Both the position numbers and the translations under genes were made by a program. DNA of 18,626 bases from an uncultured Sulfurovum sp. (GTDB lineage: Bacteria; Campylobacterota; Campylobacteria; Campylobacterales; Sulfurovaceae). The notes beneath the pieces were generated by a model. That model ran no database searches. It worked only from the letters and a program-made list of their open reading frames with translations, and was not told where the DNA came from. The first letter of the stretch is position 1; each line of letters begins with the position of its first letter. Location of the stretch: the NCBI GenBank assembly GCA_947311605.1, contig CAMZLC010000036.1, positions 1 through 18,626 of the forward strand. The letters run 5' to 3'. Shown piece by piece: positions 14,883 to 18,626 of this stretch.

Positions 14883-14898
14883 AGGGGTAGAAAAAAAG

Positions 14899-15096
14899 AT
14901 GGATGTAAATAGTATTTTTAACCCAGAAGAAGATCATGCTATAGAGGCTTTAGCTTCAGAAGAATCCAAGTATATAGTAGCAATAGATATGTCAGAATTA
15001 TTATCTATAGATATGTCTAGTATTGATGGCGGAAATGAAGAGGCTATCTCTATGGCAGACTATATGCAAAGGGAAGAAGATAGTGGGAGTATTTAG
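14899..15096 (+). CDS. Small acidic protein, first gene of the accessory operon
   Basis: A 65-aa strongly acidic ORF that I do not recognise. It starts at ATG 14899 with AAGGGG upstream. It has no membrane segment, no Cys or His cluster and no signal peptide. The N-terminal part is FNPEEDHAIEALASEESKY; the middle has a repeated feature (VAIDMSELLSIDMSSIDGG, I/V-x-I-D-M-S twice); the C-terminal half is rich in Glu and Ser. Its stop (15096) overlaps the start of the membrane-protein gene (GTG 15083) by 14 bases. This supports real translation and coupling. It may be an adaptor or inhibitor of the operon's larger proteins, but that is a guess. Composition is AT-rich, like the rest of the insert. 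Confidence 0.55.
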   Translation: MDVNSIFNPEEDHAIEALASEESKYIVAIDMSELLSIDMSSIDGGNEEAISMADYMQREEDSGSI

Positions 15097-15751
15097 TTTT
15101 TCTTTGGAAAAACTTTACCAAAATAACTGTAGTTTATTTTCAGATAAATATATAAACTTTCATATCAGGAGTAATCCAAATGAAACACTAGATAGCATAC
15201 TAGTGAAATTTAAAGAGGATCGCAGTTCTGAGCACTTTTTAGTTATTTCATCTAGCAAGGACGCTGAAAGTAATGAAAGTCTTAAAAAATATCTATATCA
15301 CTATAAAAAAAATAAAGTTTTTGTACTAGATCATTTAAAATATTTTTTAACTCAAGCTTTTTTAATGCTTTTGATACTTGCAGTAGTAGGAACAATATTA
15401 TCTGCCTGTGTCGCATTAGGAATAATATCATCTAAGTGTACTGCATATTGTAATTTTTTCTTATCGTTAATAATAATTGCTTTTATGATATGGTTTTGGG
15501 TATACAAACCTGTAGAAAAAATTTATAATAGCCTAGTATGGAACGATGAAGACTCAAGCTTAGAAGGCCCAAACTTATTTATATATTTTAAAAATACAGA
15601 GGTATCTGATTTTAAACTAATTGCGATATCTGAGAATGAGCTCAAGAGTATAGACTTTGATATTGAGAGTAATTTTTCAATTCTGCAAGGAATTTTTGTT
15701 ATTTATATGACGCAATTAGCATTTTATATAAGTTCATTAATATCAAGATAA
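15083..15751 (+). CDS. Unknown membrane protein with a cytosolic N-terminal domain (accessory operon)
   Basis: A 222-aa protein I do not recognise. I chose GTG 15083 because GGGAAG (15071-15076) is 6 bases upstream and it overlaps the preceding gene only slightly. A TTG at 15023 would extend it through that gene. Residues 1-85 look like a small soluble alpha/beta domain (VFSFSLEKL, INFHIRS, HFLVISSSKDA, NKVFVLDHL). Two clear transmembrane helices follow, about 89-115 (LTQAFLMLLILAVVGTILSA) and 124-141 (FFLSLIIIAFMIWFWVY). After a second soluble part (about 142-197) the C-terminus is hydrophobic (about 199-219), perhaps a third or re-entrant helix. It lies 14 bases before the 765-aa gene, so it likely anchors or signals for that protein. 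No pore-toxin, phosphatase or kinase motif is visible. Confidence 0.72.
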   Translation: MGVFSFSLEKLYQNNCSLFSDKYINFHIRSNPNETLDSILVKFKEDRSSEHFLVISSSKDAESNESLKKYLYHYKKNKVFVLDHLKYFLTQAFLMLLILAVVGTILSACVALGIISSKCTAYCNFFLSLIIIAFMIWFWVYKPVEKIYNSLVWNDEDSSLEGPNLFIYFKNTEVSDFKLIAISENELKSIDFDIESNFSILQGIFVIYMTQLAFYISSLISR

Positions 15752-15765
15752 TATAGGAAAACGCA

Positions 15766-18063
15766 ATGCAGAATAATATTTTTTTCACATCTCATAATGC
15801 TTTCATTGAGGAGAAATTTTATTCCATAATGGCAGAGACGAATACACTTTTAAGGATAGTCGAAAAATATAGTGCTGATTATTTGGATAAACATAGTAAT
15901 TTAAAAGATACGAGGGTAGATAAATCTTATAGGTTACTAATTGAAGATATTAAAAGCTTTTACACTTTTATAGAAGAAAAAAAAGAACAAGAGTCTAAAA
16001 CTTTACAAGATGCGAAGTCTGATAGGCTGAAATATTATATTGTACATGGAAATGTATTAAAATTATTGAAAATATACCTGAAATACTATTTTCTAATTTT
16101 TCAAAAGTCTATTCAGCTTATTCAGGAAGCCGAGAGTGATCAGAATCAAGTATCATTATATGAAAAAAGATATTCAAGCAAAATACTAAATGATTTCCTG
16201 GAAAGGCATATTAATAAGTTGAAAAGATCTTTAACGAGTGATAGCGATCTTGAACTCTTGTCTTTTTGGTCTCATTCTGATACTCACAACGCAAACAGAA
16301 TTGCAGAGATAAGCACCAAGGTCGAGTATGTTAATTATTCCTTTTACTACCATGATATTGTTTGGACTATACCAACAGTCATAGACCATGAAGTAATACT
16401 TGTAATGTTGCAAAGAGATGATAATTTCAGAAAGATTATAGATGAATTATATCAAAATATCTCAGAAGAAATTAAATCTAAGATGGATGCACTTCTAACT
16501 CTCAATCCTACTGAAGTTTTCGATCAAAAGTATAATCAAAAAAAATATTCCGACAGCTTTAAGTCGTTTGTGCATATGAACCTAAAAAAAATATTGTATG
16601 AGTTTACCGCTGACTATATAGGCTATCTCATATATGGTGATGCCTACAAGGTGTCATTTTTTCATGAAACACTCGGAAAGCACTACGGCAGTGAATTTTT
16701 TACTAGAGATGGAAGCTATAGGCAAAATATCTATTTCATCCCTCATAATCTAAGAGATAGCTTGTTGCTTAGGCAGGCATTATTAATAAACATTCGTCCC
16801 GATACCTTAATCATTCCAAGAGAAAAAAGTAAGCTCAAAAATGTAGACGACAATTATATGAGTGAACTTTCTGGCTTAATAGAAGAAGTACTAGAAAAAA
16901 AACCAGAAGATAGATTTGAAAAAGGAGTAAATCAAAAGGCCTATGAGAATTTGGTCGCTACCTATAAATTATATGACAAATATATGGAAATAATCCTTGT
17001 TAGTTTATCAGACTGTATTATTCTTAGAAAGAATTCAGATGCCACAATAAACGATTGGGCTAAGTATATAAGTGGATTAAAAGGGTCTATTGAATCACTT
17101 GAAAAAATTGATGAAATGATAAAAGAAAATATTCACTCAAAGTTATGGAAGGAAAGGTTCGATAAGTTGGATACGGAAGACAAGCCTCCTCACCGTAGTA
17201 TAATTAGAAGATTAATGATAGAGAAAGCTAGTTCAGAATCTAATTTAAGGGTAGATCCCGAGCCGTATATATTGAGTATTGAGAGTAAAAGTAGTTCCGC
17301 TAGTAATAATAATGTTGTATATTTGGGTCAAGACCATAATATGACTATTGGTGTGCTACCATCAAGCAACAATGCCGCAAAAGCCAAAAGTATAGAAAAG
17401 CATTCATTATTGAAGCTGATAAAAAAAGACAATCAAGATAGTGCCAGTAGAAATGAAGCTATTGAAAACAAAGTCGATGCATATATGCTTATTCTACTTG
17501 TCGATACGCACAATATAAATCAGATAATGAAAATTATCGAGACGGAGTACAGTAGCTGCGAAAGCAAAAATACTTACACTATAGAGATATACAAGTCTTT
17601 AGGCACAGAGGATCTTATATTTCATATATGTGTAGAGCAGACTGAGATATGGAATACAATAGAAAGCATCTTAGAAAGAAACAAAAAAGTATTTGTTAGT
17701 ACAAATTCTATTTTTACTTTGCCAAATACAGATCAAGTTCAAGGCGGAATAAAAATTTTTTCCTATTATAAAGCCAAAGAGCCAATAGCTTATGTAGATT
17801 TTCAGAAAAATATTAAAAAAGCGGTGGATGCTAAAACCTCCCGCATCACATATGAAATTTATGATATTCATGGAGATTATGATTTTATGATTATATGGGA
17901 TATGCGATCAGAAAATGTGGATACTCTTATTGATATACATAACATTCTTATTAGAGAAAATAGCATATCAAGGGTGAAGCAGTATTTTGCAAACCATATT
18001 CAAAACAGAGAGAGTAGATCACGCAAGAGACCTTCACCAAAGGGTATCAATAAGAGAATATGA
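15766..18063 (+). CDS. 765-aa unknown: degenerate zincin-like region plus two C-terminal RAM-like domains
   Basis: The largest gene of the accessory operon, with AGGAAA upstream of ATG 15766. No family is certain. Residues 1-160 are helical and charged. The middle resembles an HExxH metallopeptidase-like group: WTIPTVIDHEVILVML (200-215) carries H208-E209 but has L212 where the second His of HExxH belongs. EFTADYIGYLIYGDAY (279-294) supplies an ExxxD-type helix (E279, D283) with a Gly-x-Ala-Tyr. KPPHRSIIRRL (473-483) resembles the HPP-x-R-x-R stretch I recall in such proteins. The protein is thus probably an inactivated or highly diverged zincin. Residues 380-465 are helical; 500-560 are low complexity. 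Two similar domains follow, about 570-653 and 670-748. They share (T/Y)-x-x-E-I-Y-x-x-x-G-x-x-D, followed by a helix and final strand, like Lrp/AsnC ligand-binding (RAM) domains. No helix-turn-helix is seen. The tail is basic (RSRKRPSPKG). No signal peptide. Confidence 0.75.
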   Translation: MQNNIFFTSHNAFIEEKFYSIMAETNTLLRIVEKYSADYLDKHSNLKDTRVDKSYRLLIEDIKSFYTFIEEKKEQESKTLQDAKSDRLKYYIVHGNVLKLLKIYLKYYFLIFQKSIQLIQEAESDQNQVSLYEKRYSSKILNDFLERHINKLKRSLTSDSDLELLSFWSHSDTHNANRIAEISTKVEYVNYSFYYHDIVWTIPTVIDHEVILVMLQRDDNFRKIIDELYQNISEEIKSKMDALLTLNPTEVFDQKYNQKKYSDSFKSFVHMNLKKILYEFTADYIGYLIYGDAYKVSFFHETLGKHYGSEFFTRDGSYRQNIYFIPHNLRDSLLLRQALLINIRPDTLIIPREKSKLKNVDDNYMSELSGLIEEVLEKKPEDRFEKGVNQKAYENLVATYKLYDKYMEIILVSLSDCIILRKNSDATINDWAKYISGLKGSIESLEKIDEMIKENIHSKLWKERFDKLDTEDKPPHRSIIRRLMIEKASSESNLRVDPEPYILSIESKSSSASNNNVVYLGQDHNMTIGVLPSSNNAAKAKSIEKHSLLKLIKKDNQDSASRNEAIENKVDAYMLILLVDTHNINQIMKIIETEYSSCESKNTYTIEIYKSLGTEDLIFHICVEQTEIWNTIESILERNKKVFVSTNSIFTLPNTDQVQGGIKIFSYYKAKEPIAYVDFQKNIKKAVDAKTSRITYEIYDIHGDYDFMIIWDMRSENVDTLIDIHNILIRENSISRVKQYFANHIQNRESRSRKRPSPKGINKRI

Positions 18064-18128
18064 TAGACGAAAATTTTCATTTTGAAGAGTTTGAAGATGT
18101 AAAAGATTTTATGGAGAAGGCGGTATAA
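18060..18128 (+). CDS. 22-aa ORF with ATGA overlap, end of accessory operon
   Basis: A 22-residue acidic ORF (MIDENFHFEEFEDVKDFMEK plus AV) begins at ATG 18060, overlapping the TGA of the 765-aa gene. The overlap is the classic arrangement for translational coupling, which argues it begins a genuine gene. Its shortness suggests either a microprotein or the stub of a longer, now decayed third component. I see no continuation in another frame that I can identify. Confidence 0.3.
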   Translation: MIDENFHFEEFEDVKDFMEKAV

Positions 18129-18312
18129 TTGATGTGAAAATAAATCTGAGCAAAAAGTCGTCTGGAAAAAACAGGACATTATCCTACCATTCAGGCATGT
18201 ATCCAACGATGAGCTTCAGCATGAACTTTGACATTTATAATACAATTGCATATAGCACATCCAACATACTTCCTTCACCTCTTTATGATGTGCCAACGAG
18301 GAAGTGCTTCTT
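18129..18312. other. Non-coding or decayed stretch between accessory operon and abi remnant
   Basis: No convincing gene. A GTG-started 60-codon frame (18134-18316) and another plus frame with a short open run before a stop near 18228 are both open by chance or are gene debris. Neither shows a family I recognise. The base composition is intermediate. It may be the wreck of a gene that once followed the 22-aa start. Confidence 0.4.
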
Positions 18313-18507
18313 ATGATTTCTCAAAACTTCACAAAAATACATCTTGGCTATGATGAACAGGTATCTCTTTTAGAGTCTCGTGGACTTATTGTTAGCGATA
18401 AGGTATTGCCAAATAAAAAACGAAAAAAAGAAAATGGAAAAAGAAACCACAAAAACCTCCTATTTATGGTTTTTTGTTCTTTTTTTGAAAAAATAAAACT
18501 AAAATAA
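18313..18507 (+). pseudogene. N-terminal remnant of an Abi_2 (AbiD/AbiF-type) abortive-infection gene
   Basis: From ATG 18313 the translation reads MISQNFTKIHLGYDEQVSLL then ESRGLIVSDK. This matches the start of Abi_2 family proteins, whose hallmark is a K-x-x-x-(S/T)-(Y/I)-x-E-Q-(I/V)-x-x-L-x-x-R-G-L-x-I-x-D stretch. After the DK the family should continue with an A-x-x-x-L-x-x-I-S-Y-Y-R-L-x-x-Y segment. Here it becomes lysine-rich, low-complexity sequence (VLPNKKRKKENGKRN) and then a hydrophobic tail encoded by the terminator region. The intact family is about 300 aa, so only about 30 residues survive. A GTG at 18304 could start it three codons earlier. AbiD/AbiF proteins abort phage infection. 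This points to past defence cargo at the site. Confidence 0.7.
18449..18486 (+). terminator. Terminator-like hairpin before ribD
   Basis: ACAAAAACC (18449-18457) pairs with GGTTTTTTGT (18468-18477, one bulged T) around TCCTATTTAT. It is followed by a T-rich run, TTCTTTTTTT (18477-18486). This is the best intrinsic-terminator candidate in the window. It would end transcripts from the accessory region before ribD. Confidence 0.55.
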
Positions 18508-18519
18508 AAAGGGAAAAAC

Positions 18520-18626
18520 TTGACCAATGAATTCTACATGCAGCTAGCCCTCGATGAAGCGTGGAAGCATCAGCTCCTGACCTACCCCAATCCTGCTGTT
18601 GGTGCGGTGGTGGTGTGTGATGGCAG
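18520..18626 (+). CDS. ribD: RibD riboflavin biosynthesis deaminase/reductase, N-terminal start (3' truncated by window)
   Basis: The first 35 codons and two bases of the bifunctional diaminohydroxyphosphoribosylaminopyrimidine deaminase / uracil reductase. The text MTNEFYMQLALDEAWKHQ, then YPNPAVGAVVVCDG matches the RibD opening: an M-x-x-A-x-x-x-A helix, then P-N-P-x-V-G-x-V-x-V. The zinc motifs lie beyond the window. The start is TTG 18520 with AAAAGGGAAAAAC upstream; an ATG at 18538 is the alternative. GC content jumps back to the core level here, so ribD marks the right-hand edge of the AT-rich insert. Confidence 0.85.
   Translation, partial: MTNEFYMQLALDEAWKHQLLTYPNPAVGAVVVCDG

Noticed and set aside
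15023..15082. TTG start at 15023 for the membrane protein
   Set aside because: It would extend the protein through most of the preceding gene's 3' half, has no good ribosome site, and the extension is unlike the rest. GTG 15083 has GGGAAG six bases upstream.
17473..18009. Calling the 765-aa protein an Lrp/AsnC transcription regulator
   Set aside because: Only the ligand-binding-like fold is seen. No helix-turn-helix lies before either copy, and the protein is far larger than the family.
18134..18316. 60-codon GTG-started frame downstream of the accessory operon
   Set aside because: No recognisable domain, no ribosome site, and its end runs into the Abi_2 remnant start. Treated as chance or debris.
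14806..18519. Integrase, transposase, attachment-site repeats or CRISPR array in the insert
   Set aside because: No recombinase motif, no flanking direct repeats and no regularly spaced repeats were seen by eye on either strand.

Overview
The window looks like chromosomal DNA of a Campylobacterota (epsilonproteobacterial) bacterium, probably a Sulfurovum- or Sulfurimonas-like relative. The strongest taxonomic markers are an HsrA/HP1043-type OmpR-family regulator and the gene order M23 peptidase - lpxC - short TsaB-like gene - thrB - ylxR - infB - rbfA - rimP, which I recall from Helicobacter and Campylobacter genomes. lpxC and bamA show a Gram-negative outer membrane. No species assignment is possible by eye.

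Layout. Bases 1-510 are the 3' end of bamA (+). Bases 560-3030 on the minus strand hold hsrA, an Alvin/YfhL-type 2[4Fe-4S] ferredoxin and a Ppx/GppA phosphatase. A secreted L,D-transpeptidase (+) follows. It converges on a minus-strand plsY-folB pair, and the two sides share a CTAG stop palindrome inside a perfect hairpin. From 4677 everything is on the plus strand: nadA-nadC (NAD synthesis), an NrnA-like DHH phosphoesterase, an M23 cell-wall peptidase, lpxC, a TsaB-like gene, thrB, then the translation cluster ylxR-infB-rbfA-rimP. Many of these junctions overlap or are only a few bases apart, so most of this stretch is probably co-transcribed. The first 35 codons of ribD close the window at 18520-18626.

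Accessory insert. Between rimP (ends 14805) and ribD (starts about 18520) lies about 3.7 kb of strikingly AT-rich DNA unlike the flanks. It carries four tightly coupled plus-strand ORFs: an acidic 65-aa protein, a 222-aa protein with two clear membrane helices, a 765-aa protein, and a 22-aa ORF joined by an ATGA overlap. The 765-aa protein has a degenerate zincin-like middle region (HE at 208-209, EFTAD at 279-283, PHRSIIRR at 475-482). Its C-terminus carries two consecutive domains resembling the Lrp/AsnC ligand-binding (RAM) fold. I know no named system with this composition; it is the best candidate for something undescribed. Downstream is a clear N-terminal stub of an Abi_2 (AbiD/AbiF) abortive-infection gene, then a terminator-like hairpin. 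The site therefore looks like a small defence-type cargo spot in a housekeeping operon. A sigma54-like GG-N10-GC element precedes the accessory operon.

No tRNA, rRNA, CRISPR array, transposase or integrase was found.
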